Numbered from the stretch's first letter, positions 26,501 to 36,432 are shown. The stretch: DNA of 63,077 nucleotides from Armatimonadaceae bacterium (GCA_030446525.1 JAUJNC010000002.1:17141-80217), one strand, 5' to 3'. Made by a program: numbers and translations. Notes: generated by a model not told the origin, from the sequence alone.

Positions 26501-28584
26501 AGGTCGCCTTGAGCGCCTCGGACGTCCAGATCGGGCACGGCGGCCCCGGGGGAAGCCCGCTCCGCGCGGACTCGCTGACCCTCGCCGGGTCGCTGGACGG
26601 CGACGTGATCCGCCTGGAAGGGCTCACCGTCAAGAACGACGCCACCGACACCACGATCACCGCCCGCGGCGCCGCCGACCTGGACGGCCCCATCGACCTG
26701 GTTCTGGAATCGTCCAACGCCTCGCTGGCGCTGGCGCGCGCCTTCGCGCCGGGCCTGCGGCTGGACGGGCGCGTCGACCTGTCCGTGACGGCGCGGGGGG
26801 CGACGCGCACCCCGACGGTGACGGCCTCCCTGGAGGGCCGGGACGTGTCCCTGGGCGGCGTCACCATAGATCTGCTTCGGATCCCGCGGGCGGTGCTGCG
26901 GCCCGCCGCGGGACAGACCGCGGCGGGGCTGCCCCCGGGGGAGATCGACCTTTCGGAGGTCCTGGTGCTCAGCGGCGGGGGGGAGGCGCGCGTCACCGGC
27001 TCCCTGCCGTTCTCCTACGCCGACTTCTCCCTGCCCGCCGATCAGCCCATCGACCTGCAGGCGAGAGCCGCCCGGCAGAGCCTGGACCTGATCGCCGCCC
27101 TGGCGCCCGCGGTCAAAGCCGAGTGGGTCGGCGGCGCCTTTACCGCGCAGCTGGATCTCGAAGGGACGCTGCGCGATCCGGAGCTTTCGGGCTTTGTGCG
27201 CGTCGCGGACGGCCGGTTCAACCCGCCGGGGGACGCCTTCCCGGCGCGGGTCAACTCCGTCCGGGACCTGGACCTTTACATCGGATTCGAGGGCAGCGCG
27301 GCCCGGGTGCGCGAGTTCACCCTCGCTCTGGGAGGGCCCGGCGGCGCGGGCGGCGACTACGGGCGGGTGACCGCCTCCGGCCAGATCGATCTGAGCAACC
27401 TGCAGGCGCTGTCGTCGCTGTTTAGAAGGGGGACACAGCCGGCCCGCGCCGGCGCGCTCGACCTCGTGGTCTCCTTCGACGGGGCGCGCCTGGTCGCGGA
27501 AAACCTGCTCAACCGGGGCGCGGCGGCGCGCGGCCGCCTCAACGGCGACCTCACCATCACCGGCCCGCTGGAGCAGCCCGTGATCGCCACGCGCCGGGGC
27601 GCGCCGCTGGTCGTCGCGGACGCCCAGTTCCAGACCCCCACCCAGGAGGCGCCCGAGAACCGGGGGGGGGGGACGTACCCCGTCAACCCGCGGTTCGACG
27701 TCGCCCTGTCGATCGAGCGGCGGGCGGCCATCACGAGCCAGAACACGTTCCGCATCGAGGCGGGCGGCGCGCTGGACATCGCCGGGACCCTGGCCGCCCC
27801 GAACATCCGGGGGAGCCTGGACGTGCTGGGCGGCTTCTTCCGGCTCCCGACCGCCCGCTTCGTCATCCAGCGCGGCGGGGAGATCGACCTGGCTTTCCGG
27901 CCGCCGGACGAGCCCCTGTTCCGCGTCTCGGGCCTGGTGGCGCGGACGACGCTCTACCCGCTCTCCGGCGTCACCCCGAGCCTGGGCGTCCGGGCCAACC
28001 AGGGGATGTTCGCCAGCGCCACGCCCCCCTCCACGGGCCGCTCGACGCGTTACCGCATCACCGCGGTGGTCGACGGTTCGCTGGTCAAAAGGCTCCCGGG
28101 CGGCGAGTCCGAGGTGCGCCTCGACCCGGAAGACCTCGACCTCTCGTCGGACCCCCCGCTCGACGAGCGGCAGATCGTCGCGCTGATCGGCTCCGAGCAG
28201 CAGATAGCCCGGGCGATCGGGGGCGACGTGCAGGGGGCGCTGTCGCAGACGTTCACGCAGGTCCTGAACTCCAGCCTGGTGCCGTCGCTGCTTTCGCCCC
28301 TGGAACGCTCGGTGGCGTCCGCGTTCGGTCTGGAAGAGTTCGCCCTGGAGTACAACCCGGACGCGCCCCTGACCCTGCGCCTGGTGCGGCGCTTCCCCGA
28401 CCCGTTCGAGCGCTTCGTCGTCTCCTACACGCGGGGGCTGGGGCGCACGGGGCTGGGGCCCGGCGTGCCGGAGCCCTACGACCTGCGGCTCCTTTATGAG
28501 CTGGGGCCGCGCCTCCAGATCGGCGTCTCGGCCGACGAACAGCGCGATTACGTCTTCTTCCTGAGCGGCTCGCTGTCCTACTAA
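23532..28584 (+). CDS. tamB: TamB/DUF490 translocation and assembly protein, frame-broken in the first half
   Basis: One large gene (about 1,680 residues) read across several indels. The N-terminus has a membrane anchor (VLTWVPPLVLLFAAG). The rest is repetitive beta-rich AsmA/TamB sequence, and the C-terminus is a typical TamB domain (RFVIQRGGEIDLAF, then GVSADEQRDYVFFLSGSLSY with an aromatic last residue). TamB spans the periplasm and helps move lipids or outer-membrane proteins. The frame changes near 23738, 24670, 24960 (a 7-G run), 25055, several times to 25920, after which 885 codons are intact. Conserved sequence continues across each break, so errors are likelier than decay. bamA follows closely, as expected. 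Confidence 0.85.
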
Positions 28585-28719
28585 AGGCGGCAGGGCGGCA
28601 TGGTACAATGGCCAGGGGGAGGGCGCCGCCACGCGCCCCGCACGCATGGCGTGAAACTTTCCCGTCTATTTGCTGTCTATGCAGGGGACGCGGTGGGCCG
28701 CGGCCGGGGAGGAGCCGGG

Positions 28720-29304
28720 GTGGGGAACCCTCCGCTGGATGACGAGGATCGCGGGCTTTCGTTCGAGGAGATACACGCCAAGTACGAGGCCAAGATATAT
28801 AACCTGATCCTCCGGATGGTCAACGACCGCGAAGACGCGGAGGATCTAACGGTCGAAACCTTCGTCAATGCGTGGCGCGCCTGGGGGCGCTTCCGCGGCG
28901 AGGCGCGCGTTTCGACGTGGCTGCACCAGATCGCGGTCAACAACTGCAAAAACCGCTTCAAACAGCGCGACCGGCAGCGGGAGCACGAGCCGGTTTCGCT
29001 CGACGAGGCGGTCGAGACCGAATCCGGCGAGCTCGGCCGCGAGGTCGCCGACTGGCGTGACGCCCCCGAGCGGGCGCTCCTCAACAAAGAGCTCGGCGCG
29101 CAGATCCAGCGCGCGGTGGACGCCCTCGCGCCGGAGTACAAGGTAGTGCTGGTGCTCTGCGAGATGGAGGACCTGTCCTACGAGGAGATCGCCCGGGTGA
29201 TGGGCCTGACGGTGCCGGCGGTCAAGACGCGCCTGCACCGCGCCCGCAACATGATGCGGCGCCGGCTCGAGCCCTACATCCGCGGCTGGAGCGCCCGCGC
29301 CTGA
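28720..29304 (+). CDS. ECF-type RNA polymerase sigma factor
   Basis: A 194-residue sigma factor. Region 2 is YEAKIYNLILRMVNDREDAE followed by TFVNAWRAWGRFRGEARVSTWLHQIAVN. Region 4 is VDALAPEYKVVLVLCEMEDL and SYEEIARVMGLTVPAVKTRL. It would direct RNA polymerase to a specific promoter set. GTG at 28720 is chosen for the strong GGGGAGGAG just upstream; the frame is open back to 28600. It lies between tamB and bamA, so an envelope-stress role like that of sigma E is a reasonable inference. No anti-sigma gene is visible beside it. Confidence 0.9.
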   Translation: MGNPPLDDEDRGLSFEEIHAKYEAKIYNLILRMVNDREDAEDLTVETFVNAWRAWGRFRGEARVSTWLHQIAVNNCKNRFKQRDRQREHEPVSLDEAVETESGELGREVADWRDAPERALLNKELGAQIQRAVDALAPEYKVVLVLCEMEDLSYEEIARVMGLTVPAVKTRLHRARNMMRRRLEPYIRGWSARA

Positions 29305-29351
29305 ACCAAGCGATCCGCCCCCCGCGCTTACGTTCGGTTTATACGTGCACG

Positions 29352-29380
29352 TTTGTATATTTGTATAGCAGGTTTGTATA
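29352..29380. repeat. Three copies of TTTGTATA upstream of bamA
   Basis: The octamer TTTGTATA occurs at 29352, 29360 and 29373 in the 95-bp gap before bamA, a strikingly AT-rich patch in GC-rich DNA. AAAGGAG follows as the ribosome binding site. A regulatory role, possibly for the ECF sigma factor or another DNA-binding protein, is only an inference. Confidence 0.45.
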
Positions 29381-29399
29381 AAGGAGTGGTACGTAATCC

Positions 29400-31292
29400 A
29401 TGGATCTTCGCCTAGCCGCCGCGCCGCTGGCGGCTCTCGCTGCAAGCGTGCCGGTCCCGGCGCTCGCCCAGGCCGGCCAAACGGTCGCCGAGGTCAAGGT
29501 CAACGGCCTGTCGAAGACGAACGAATTCGTCGTTCTGTCGGCGGCGACGCTCAAGTCGGGCGTGGCTTTCACGAATGAGGCGTTCGAAGCGGACAAGGCG
29601 CGCATCCGTGACCTGGGCCTGTACGCCTCGGTGAGCGGGCGGACCGAAACCACGCCCGACGGCAGGCTCCGCGTCATCTATGACGTGGTGGAAAACCCCG
29701 TCATCACCAACATCGTCCTCACGGGCAACAAGGCCCTCAAGACCGAGGAGCTGCGCGCCCTCGTCAGCTCCAAGCCCGGCGAGGTGCTCAATACCGCCGT
29801 CGTGGACCAGGACGTGCAGCGCATCCAGCGTCTGTACACCGACCGCGGCTACATCGCCTTCGTCTCCGACCAGATCGGCATCGACCCCAAGACCGGGGTC
29901 CTCACCATCCCGGTCGTGGAGACGGTGGTCGAAAGCGTCCGGATCACGGGCAACAAAAAAACCAAGCCGTTCGTGATCACGCGCGAGATGAAGACCCGGC
30001 CCGGCGAGCCGTTCAACAGCCAGGTGCTGCGGCGGGACCTGTCCCGCGTCTACAACCTCGGCATCTTCGAGGACTTCGGCAACGTGCAGACCGAGCCGGG
30101 TTCCGACGTGGGCAGGGTGAACGTGATCCTCCCCGTGCAGGAGCGGCGCACCGGCCAGGTGTCGGTGGGCTTCGGCTATTCGACGCGGCAGCGCCTGGTC
30201 GGGACGCTGGCGCTGTCCGAGAGCAACTTCCGGGGGCGCGGGCAGGGGGTCAGCTTCGAGTGGACGGTCGGCGGCGTCGCCGCGCGCAACTCGTTCGAGC
30301 TGGGCTTCTCCACGCCCTGGATCGGCCGGAACAACACTTCGCTGTCCGCGAGCCTGTACGACCGGGTCCTGTACCGCTTCACGCGCACGTTCTCCACCAA
30401 CGCCACGGACCGACAGGACGACGACCCGTACTTCGAGCGCCGCCGGGGCGGGTCGGTGACCGTGGCGCGCCCGCTCGCCGAGACCAGCCGGGCCTACGTG
30501 ACGGTGCGGACGGAAAGCATCCAGGCCAACAACCTGCAGGAGAACTACAGCAACTTCACCAACGACGAGATCAACCGCCTGCGGACGTCGCTGGTGCAGA
30601 GCGGCAACGTGTCTTCGGTCACGCCGCGCATGACCGTGAACACGCGCGACAACGACCTCGACCCGGCGTCGGGCGTGTTCTTCTCCCCGTCGGTCGAGCT
30701 GGGGACGTCCTCGTTCGACTACGATAACCCGCGCGTGAACCCCGCGTGGGTGGGCCCGACCGAGACGCCCAACGTGCCGCGCATCCTCGTGGACAAGCGC
30801 ACGCAGAGCGGCAGCTTCGCCAAGTACAACCTGGACCTGCGCAGCTACCTGTCGCTCAACGGGCCGCGGCGGCCGGGCAGCATCACCGAGCCCAAGCGGG
30901 TGCTCGCGGGCCGCGTCCTCTTCGGCCTCGCCCAGGGGACCATCGGCTTCTCCGAGCAGTACTTCCTGGGCGGCGCCGAAACCCTGCGCGGGTTCCCCGA
31001 CGACCGCTTCTGGGGCAACCGCCTGTTCCTGGCGTCGGCGGAGCTGCGTCTGCCCCTCGACAACCGGGGTACCGTCACCGGCGTCCTCTTCACCGACGTC
31101 GGCGACGCGTGGGGGGCGCCGCCCGAGAACCGCGAGGACATCCCGGATTTCGAGCAGCACAGCGGCTTCCGCCCCAACGTCGGCGCGGGCCTCGGGCTGC
31201 GCCTGCGCACGCCGATCGGCCCCGTGCGCCTGGACTACGGGTTCTCGCGCGAGGGGGGGAGAACCCACTTCTCGATCGGCCAAGCTTTCTAG
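29400..31292 (+). CDS. bamA: Outer membrane protein assembly factor BamA
   Basis: A 630-residue Omp85 protein. A signal peptide (LAALAASVPVPALA) is followed by about three POTRA domains (residues ~27-260, e.g. ENPVITNIVLTGNKALKTEE and ETVVESVRITGNKK) and a 16-strand beta-barrel ending in Phe. The L6 motif appears as ETLRGFPDDRFWG. It is shorter than proteobacterial BamA, which has five POTRAs. It inserts beta-barrel proteins into the outer membrane, showing this is a diderm cell. It is immediately followed by ompH and the lpx genes. Its sequence is intact, unlike many neighbours. Confidence 0.94.
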   Translation: MDLRLAAAPLAALAASVPVPALAQAGQTVAEVKVNGLSKTNEFVVLSAATLKSGVAFTNEAFEADKARIRDLGLYASVSGRTETTPDGRLRVIYDVVENPVITNIVLTGNKALKTEELRALVSSKPGEVLNTAVVDQDVQRIQRLYTDRGYIAFVSDQIGIDPKTGVLTIPVVETVVESVRITGNKKTKPFVITREMKTRPGEPFNSQVLRRDLSRVYNLGIFEDFGNVQTEPGSDVGRVNVILPVQERRTGQVSVGFGYSTRQRLVGTLALSESNFRGRGQGVSFEWTVGGVAARNSFELGFSTPWIGRNNTSLSASLYDRVLYRFTRTFSTNATDRQDDDPYFERRRGGSVTVARPLAETSRAYVTVRTESIQANNLQENYSNFTNDEINRLRTSLVQSGNVSSVTPRMTVNTRDNDLDPASGVFFSPSVELGTSSFDYDNPRVNPAWVGPTETPNVPRILVDKRTQSGSFAKYNLDLRSYLSLNGPRRPGSITEPKRVLAGRVLFGLAQGTIGFSEQYFLGGAETLRGFPDDRFWGNRLFLASAELRLPLDNRGTVTGVLFTDVGDAWGAPPENREDIPDFEQHSGFRPNVGAGLGLRLRTPIGPVRLDYGFSREGGRTHFSIGQAF

Positions 31293-31324
31293 TGATACGT
31301 ATAAAAATTAAGGGGAAACTTTTC

Positions 31325-32008
31325 TTGAATAGCAACATCCAAAAATTCACGGCGATCGCGGCGGCGGCCGGGGCCGTTCTTGTCTCTTTGGCGGCCGTGT
31401 CCGGGGCGTTCGGCACGCCGGCGGCCGCGCAGGGGCGCTCGGCGCCGGGCGACGTGCGCGGCGCCATCGGCGGCGTGGACCTGCAGCGCGTTTTCAACGA
31501 GTACAAGGGAAAGCAGGCCGCCGCGGAGCAGATCAAAACCTTCGGGGGCGGCCTGGACAATGCGCTCTCGCGGCTCCGGGACTCGTCCGCGGTGTTTCTG
31601 CCGGAAGCGGAGGTGCGGGAGCTGGCGACGCTCTACAGCAGGCCGGAGCCCGGCGGCGCCGACAAGCAGCGGATCGGCGCGCTGGAAACCAAGGCGCGCA
31701 GCCTGGCGGACGAACTGAGGAACCTGCAGAACCAGAACGGGCCGACCGAGCAGCAGAAGACGCGGCTGGCCGAACTCACGGCGGCGCAGCAGAAGGGCGC
31801 CGAGACGTTCCAGCAGGTGCAGCAGGACTTCCAGCAGCAGCTTTCCCAGCGGCAAAACGCGCTGTCGCAGAAGCTCACCGAGGAGATGCGGGCCGGGATC
31901 TCCAAGGTGGCCCAGGAGAAGAATCTGACGGTGGTCTTCGACTCCGCGGTCGCGGTGTACACGGCCAATGACATCACGAACGATGTCATCAACCGGCTCA
32001 ACAAGTAA
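31325..32008 (+). CDS. ompH: OmpH/Skp-family periplasmic chaperone
   Basis: A 227-residue protein with a signal peptide (FTAIAAAAGAVLVSLAAVSG), the family's N-terminal strand GGVDLQRVFNEYKGKQAA, a long Gln/Glu-rich coiled coil (residues ~120-195) and the C-terminal strand NLTVVFDSAVAVYTANDIT. Skp holds unfolded outer-membrane proteins for BamA. Start TTG at 31325 has AAGGGG 10 nt upstream; a GTG at 31292 overlapping the bamA stop is an alternative. It sits in the usual bamA-skp-lpxD order. Confidence 0.9.
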   Translation: MNSNIQKFTAIAAAAGAVLVSLAAVSGAFGTPAAAQGRSAPGDVRGAIGGVDLQRVFNEYKGKQAAAEQIKTFGGGLDNALSRLRDSSAVFLPEAEVRELATLYSRPEPGGADKQRIGALETKARSLADELRNLQNQNGPTEQQKTRLAELTAAQQKGAETFQQVQQDFQQQLSQRQNALSQKLTEEMRAGISKVAQEKNLTVVFDSAVAVYTANDITNDVINRLNK

Positions 32009-33107
32009 GGCCCTGCGCGGCGCCCTGGGCGCCCTCTTCGCGGCGGGCATCGCCCTGGGCGGGTGCGCGCCGAGGGCGCCCAGAAGCGCCCCCGCGGAGG
32101 CCGCGTACGTTTCCCTGGAGCGGCTCCTGCCGCGGCACCGGCTCTGGGGCAGCCTGGTGCGTTTGGAGCAAACGGCGCGGCAGCTCGAGCGGCTCGCCGG
32201 GGCCGGGGGGGCGCCCCCGGCCGACGCCCCCGGCCGGTATGCCCTGTCCCCGCTCGTACTGCCCGCCCTGCCGGCGGCGGATCCGGCGGAGGAACAGCAG
32301 CGCCTGCGCGCCGCCGGCAGGCAGCGGCTTGCCGATTTCACCAGGCGCCTGGCGGTGCAGCAGGAGCGCCGCATCGAGCGGCGACGCGAGGAGCTGGAGG
32401 CGATCCGCGCGGCGGAGCAGGCCCGGCGGCGTCGTGCCGACGAGGCGGGCGTTTACGCCCGCGCCCGCGCGATCCGCGAACAGAATGCCGCCGACGCGGC
32501 TAACCTCAGGATACGCATCAACACGCTCCTCGCGCGCATCGCGATCGTGCCGCCGCCCCCGGAGCGTTCGGTCCTCGAGGCCAAGGTGCTCGCGCTCCGT
32601 GCCGAGCTGGAAGCCTTGCGGGAGCAGGCCCGCAGCGCCGAGGAACAGGCGCGGCGCGAGCTCGAAGAGCGGCTGGCGGGCGCCGCGCGCGCGGACCGTG
32701 CGGAGGTGGAGCGGCTGCTCGACCAGGAGCGGGCGGAGCTGGCGCGGGGAACGGAGCGCCTGATGCAGGCCCAGCGGGGGGCGCTGGAAAGGGATCTGGC
32801 GCGGGCGGCGAGCCCGCCGGCCGGCGGGACCGTGGCGGGGCGCTGGGTCGTCGAATCGCCGGTCGCCGCGCGGCGGGACGCCCCCGGCCTGGGGCAGTCC
32901 ATAGATCGCGTCCGGGAGCAGCGCGAAAGGCTGCGGCAGTTCATCCTCGCCGACGTGGGCGCCGCGGTGCGCGACGCGGCGGCGGCGCGCAACATCCGTG
33001 TCACGTTCGACACCGCCGCCCGGCGGCCGGGCATACCCGACAGGACGGCGCAGTTCGCCGCGTGGATTGAGGGCGATGTGCAGGGCAGGGAAGGGAACAA
33101 GACGTGA
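31983..33107 (+). CDS. Coiled-coil lipoprotein, possible second OmpH-like chaperone
   Basis: A 374-residue protein with a lipoprotein signal (GALFAAGIALGGC, lipobox LGGC), then a long charged coiled coil rich in Arg/Glu/Ala (residues ~120-290). The last 60 residues (LADVGAAVRDAAAARNIRVTFDT) resemble the C-terminal helix-strand of OmpH/Skp. ATG at 31983 overlaps the end of ompH by 26 nt, so translation is probably coupled; ATG at 31968 is also possible. Its last codon overlaps the lpxD start (GTGA). Inferred role: a lipid-anchored partner or duplicate of Skp in outer-membrane biogenesis. I do not recognise a named family. Confidence 0.7.
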   Translation: MSSTGSTSKALRGALGALFAAGIALGGCAPRAPRSAPAEAAYVSLERLLPRHRLWGSLVRLEQTARQLERLAGAGGAPPADAPGRYALSPLVLPALPAADPAEEQQRLRAAGRQRLADFTRRLAVQQERRIERRREELEAIRAAEQARRRRADEAGVYARARAIREQNAADAANLRIRINTLLARIAIVPPPPERSVLEAKVLALRAELEALREQARSAEEQARRELEERLAGAARADRAEVERLLDQERAELARGTERLMQAQRGALERDLARAASPPAGGTVAGRWVVESPVAARRDAPGLGQSIDRVREQRERLRQFILADVGAAVRDAAAARNIRVTFDTAARRPGIPDRTAQFAAWIEGDVQGREGNKT

Positions 33108-34198
33108 AAGAAACCAGGGCACGCACGGTCGGTGAGCTCGCGGAGGTGGTCAAGGGCCGCGTTCACGGCGACCCGCAGACCGTGATCCGCGGCATCGCCT
33201 CGATCGAGGACGCCCGGACGGGCGACATCACCTTCGCCGAAAGCGCGCGGTTTTTGCAGAACGCGGGTCTGTCTTCCGCGTCGGCGATCCTGGCGCCCGA
33301 CGACGCCGCGCCGGACGCCCCGGGCGCCGGGGGGAAGGCGCTGATACAGGTCGCCAACCCGCGCCTGGCGTTCGCGCAGCTGCTGGACGTGTTCGCGCCG
33401 GAGCAGTACGCCGAGCGGGGGGTCCACCCGACGGCCGTCGTCGGCTCGGATTTCCGGCACGGCGGCAACGTTTTCGTGGGGGCGCACTGCGTGCTGGGCG
33501 ACAACGTGCGCCTGGGCGAAAACGTGACGCTGCACCCGCTGGTCTACGTCGGCGACGACGTGGAGATCGGCGACAACACCGTCGTCTACCCCCACGTCGC
33601 CCTGCTGCGGGGGACGGTGGTCGGCGCGGGTTGCGTGCTGCATTCCGGCGCCGTGTTCGGCGCGGACGGCTTCGGCTATCTCACCCTGGGCGGCAGGCAC
33701 CGCAAGGTCCCGCAGATCGGCAACGTCGCCCTGGGCGACGACGTGGAGATCGGCGCCAATGTGACGATCGACCGCGCCCGCACGGGCACAACGCGCATCG
33801 GCCGCGGCACCAAGGTCGACAACCTGGTCCACATCGGGCACAACTGCCAGATCGGCGAAGACTGCATCCTCGTGGCGCAGGTCGGGCTCGCCGGCGGCGT
33901 CGAGGTGGGCAAAAACGTGGTCATCGCCGGGCAGACCGGGGTCAAGGAGCAGGTCAAGATCGGCGCCGGGGCCGTGCTGGGCGCGCAGACCGGCGTGATG
34001 GGCGACGTGCCGGCGGGGGCCTTCGTTTCCGGGTACGGGGCCAGGCCGCACCGCGAGGTTTTGAAGACCGCCGCCGCCGTCAACCAGGCGCCGGACCTGC
34101 TGAAGAAAGTGCGCGAGATGGAGCGCCGCCTGCGCGCCATGGAGGCGCCCGGCGGGGTGCGGGCGCCCGAGGGCGGCGCGGCGCGAGAGGCGGCGTGA
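33104..34198 (+). CDS. lpxD: UDP-3-O-acylglucosamine N-acyltransferase
   Basis: A 364-residue enzyme of lipid A synthesis that adds the second acyl chain. N-terminal uridine-binding part (GIASIEDARTGDITFAESAR), then a left-handed beta-helix of hexapeptide repeats (VVGSDFRHGGNVFVGAHCVL) and the conserved DGFGY and IDRARTGTTRIGRGTKVDN blocks. The His of LVHIGHNCQIGED is the expected catalytic residue. Start GTG at 33104 overlaps the previous stop; the end overlaps lpxC in the same GTGA manner. Acts in the cytoplasm. Intact. Confidence 0.95.
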   Translation: MKETRARTVGELAEVVKGRVHGDPQTVIRGIASIEDARTGDITFAESARFLQNAGLSSASAILAPDDAAPDAPGAGGKALIQVANPRLAFAQLLDVFAPEQYAERGVHPTAVVGSDFRHGGNVFVGAHCVLGDNVRLGENVTLHPLVYVGDDVEIGDNTVVYPHVALLRGTVVGAGCVLHSGAVFGADGFGYLTLGGRHRKVPQIGNVALGDDVEIGANVTIDRARTGTTRIGRGTKVDNLVHIGHNCQIGEDCILVAQVGLAGGVEVGKNVVIAGQTGVKEQVKIGAGAVLGAQTGVMGDVPAGAFVSGYGARPHREVLKTAAAVNQAPDLLKKVREMERRLRAMEAPGGVRAPEGGAAREAA

Positions 34199-35069
34199 AC
34201 GCCGCCCGGGTGCCCGCGCGCACGCTCGCGGCGCCCGTGACGGTCGGCGGCGTCGGCATCCACACGGGGCGGCGTCGGAGGCGACGCTCCGTACCGGCCC
34301 GGCGGCCGGGCACGGTCGTTTTTTGTGCCCGGGGGCGGGCCCGCGGGCGGAGGAAATCCCGGCGCGCGTGTCGAACGTGTGCGATGCCCGGCGCTGCACG
34401 GTGCTTCGCGGCCCCTCCGGGGCGTCGGTCGCCACGGTGGAGCATCTGCTGTCGGCGCTGGCGGGCGGCGGGATCACCGACTGCCTCGTCCACGTCGACG
34501 GCCCGGAGCTGCCGATCGGGGACGGCAGCGCGCTGATCTGGGTGGACGCGATCCGCCGGGCCGGCGCGGTGGATCTCGGCCCGGCGCAGGCGCCGCGGGC
34601 GCTCGCCGCGCCCCCCCGGCGCGGCGGGGGCGGCGGCGCCTTTATCGCGGCGTTCCCGTCCGAGACGCTGCGGCTGACGGTGGCGATCGCCTTCGACCAC
34701 GCCCTCGTCGGCACGCAGGTGGCGCGCTTCGAACCGGCGCGCGGCGACGAGTATGGCGAGGAGATCGCGCCGGCGCGCACGTTCGGCTTCCGGGAGGAAG
34801 TCGAGGCGCTGCGGGCGGCGGGGCTGGCGCGCGGCGGCTCGGCGGAAAACGCCCTGGTGGTGTACGAGGACCACTACTCCGCGCCGCTACGGTTCGCCAA
34901 CGAGTTCGCGCGGCACAAGCTGCTCGACCTGCTCGGCGACCTAGCGCTTGTGGGCGGTCCGTTCGCCGCGGACGTCGTTGCCTACAAGCCGAGTCACCGC
35001 CTGAACACGGAGTTTGCACGGCTATTCGAAGCGCGCACCGGCGTCCCCCCCGGCCCGCCCGTCCCTTGA
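34195..35069 (+). CDS. lpxC: UDP-3-O-acyl-N-acetylglucosamine deacetylase, two indels near the 5' end
   Basis: LpxC, the committed zinc-dependent step of lipid A synthesis, of about 290 residues when read across breaks near 34270 and 34320. Blocks: TVGGVGIHTG (N-terminus), TVEHLLSALAGGGITD (first zinc His), ELPIGDGSA, ARTFGF, RHKLLDLLGDLAL (His-x3-Asp zinc ligands) and SHRLNTEFARL (catalytic His). All ligands are intact, so the frameshifts in the G- and T-rich stretch are probably sequence errors. Start GTG overlaps the lpxD stop. fabZ follows as a separate gene; in some phyla the two are fused. Confidence 0.9.
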
Positions 35070-35125
35070 CGGGGGTGCCCGGCGGGAAGGCACGCGCCGG
35101 GGCTGCGGGAACGGGAGACGCGATC

Positions 35126-35593
35126 GTGAGTACGGGGGACGGCACTGTGATATACGACGCCAAGGGGATTCTCCGTGTGCTGCCGCACCGATACCCTTTC
35201 CTCCTGGTAGACAAGATAGTGGAGCTCGACCCGGGCCGGCGGGTCGTCGGCAAGAAGAACGTCACGATCAGCGAGCAGTTTTTCACGGGCCACTTTCCCG
35301 GCCACCCCATCATGCCCGGTGTGCTCGTCGTCGAGATGATGGCGCAGGTCGGAAGCGTGATGCTGCTGCCCAGCGAGGAGCACGCCGGCAAACTCCCGTA
35401 CCTGGCGGGCATCGAGAAGGCGCGGTTCCGCAAGCCGGTCCTGCCGGGCGACACCCTGACCGCCGAGGTCACCATGCTGCGCTCGCGCGGCGACGTCGGC
35501 TGGGTCAAGGCCGAGGCGCGGGTGGACGGCCAGGTCGTCTGTGAGGCCGAGATGTCGTTCGCCCTCGTGGCCCGCGATGGGGCCGACCTTTGA
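35126..35593 (+). CDS. fabZ: 3-hydroxyacyl-ACP dehydratase FabZ
   Basis: A 155-residue hot-dog-fold dehydratase of fatty acid synthesis. Key motifs: LPHRYPFLLVDKI, GHFPGHPIMPGVLVVEMMAQ (catalytic His and Glu) and FRKPVLPGD. Start GTG at 35126 has GGGAG 10 nt upstream. Its place between lpxC and lpxA is the common arrangement and balances 3-hydroxyacyl-ACP between lipid A and phospholipids. Confidence 0.95.
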   Translation: MSTGDGTVIYDAKGILRVLPHRYPFLLVDKIVELDPGRRVVGKKNVTISEQFFTGHFPGHPIMPGVLVVEMMAQVGSVMLLPSEEHAGKLPYLAGIEKARFRKPVLPGDTLTAEVTMLRSRGDVGWVKAEARVDGQVVCEAEMSFALVARDGADL

Positions 35594-35607
35594 AGCAGGG
35601 TTACCCG

Positions 35608-36402
35608 ATGAAGATTCATCCCAGCGCCCTCATTGACCCGTCGGCCCGGCTCGCCGACGACGTCGAGGTCGGCGCGTACACGGTAATCGGACCCGACTGC
35701 GCGATCGGGTCCGGCACGGTGATCGGCCCCCACGTGGTGATCGAGGCGTTCACCTCCGTCGGCCGCGAGTGCCAGATACGCGCCGGCGCCGTGCTGGGCG
35801 GGCCGCCGCAGGACCTCACGTTCAAGGGGGAGCTTTCCCGCCTGCGCATCGGCGACCGGAACCTGATGCGTGAGTTCGTGACGATACACCGGGCGACGGG
35901 CGAGGAGGCGGCCACCGTGATCGGCGACGATAACCTGATCAGGGCCTACGTCCATATCGGCCACAACTGCCAGATCAGGTCGGGCACGATGCTGTCCAGT
36001 TACACCGGCCTTTCCGGCCACTGCATCGTCGAGGACCGCGCCGTGCTGGGCGGACAGGTGGGCGTGCACCAGGCTGTCCACATCGGCAAGCTGGCCATGG
36101 TGGGCGGCAGCTCCAAGGTGGTGCAGGACGTGCCGCCGTTCATGATGGCCGACGGCCGCCCGGCCGACGTTCTGGAGCTGAACGTGATCGGCCTGCGGCG
36201 CGCCGGGGTCCCCGCCGCCGCCCGCGCAGCCCTCCGGCGCGCCTACAAGCTCCTGTACCGGTCCAACCTGACCGTCTCGCAGGCGCTGGAAGCCATCGAC
36301 GGGGAGATCGAGCCGGGCGAAGAGCTGGCCTATCTGGTCGCGTTCATGCGGCACATCAAAGAGGGCTCCGCAGGCCGGCAGAACGACCACCCCCGTCATT
36401 AG
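35608..36402 (+). CDS. lpxA: UDP-N-acetylglucosamine acyltransferase
   Basis: A 264-residue left-handed beta-helix acyltransferase, first step of lipid A synthesis. Hexapeptide repeats start at IHPSALIDPSARLADDVEVG; the catalytic His lies in YVHIGHNCQI (~residue 118), and GGPPQDLTFKGE with the C-terminal helical part (RRAYKLLYRSNLTVSQALEAI) are diagnostic. ATG at 35608 is used; a TTG at 35590 overlapping the fabZ stop would add six residues. Intact. Confidence 0.95.
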   Translation: MKIHPSALIDPSARLADDVEVGAYTVIGPDCAIGSGTVIGPHVVIEAFTSVGRECQIRAGAVLGGPPQDLTFKGELSRLRIGDRNLMREFVTIHRATGEEAATVIGDDNLIRAYVHIGHNCQIRSGTMLSSYTGLSGHCIVEDRAVLGGQVGVHQAVHIGKLAMVGGSSKVVQDVPPFMMADGRPADVLELNVIGLRRAGVPAAARAALRRAYKLLYRSNLTVSQALEAIDGEIEPGEELAYLVAFMRHIKEGSAGRQNDHPRH

Positions 36403-36432
36403 CCCGTATCGACCATCGACCAGGGAAAAACA

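Noticed and set aside
25195..28647. 1,150-codon open frame on the minus strand over tamB
   Set aside because: It mirrors the intact tamB 3' half; the open frame is a by-product of GC-rich codon use and its Arg/Gly/Gln-rich translation has no family features.
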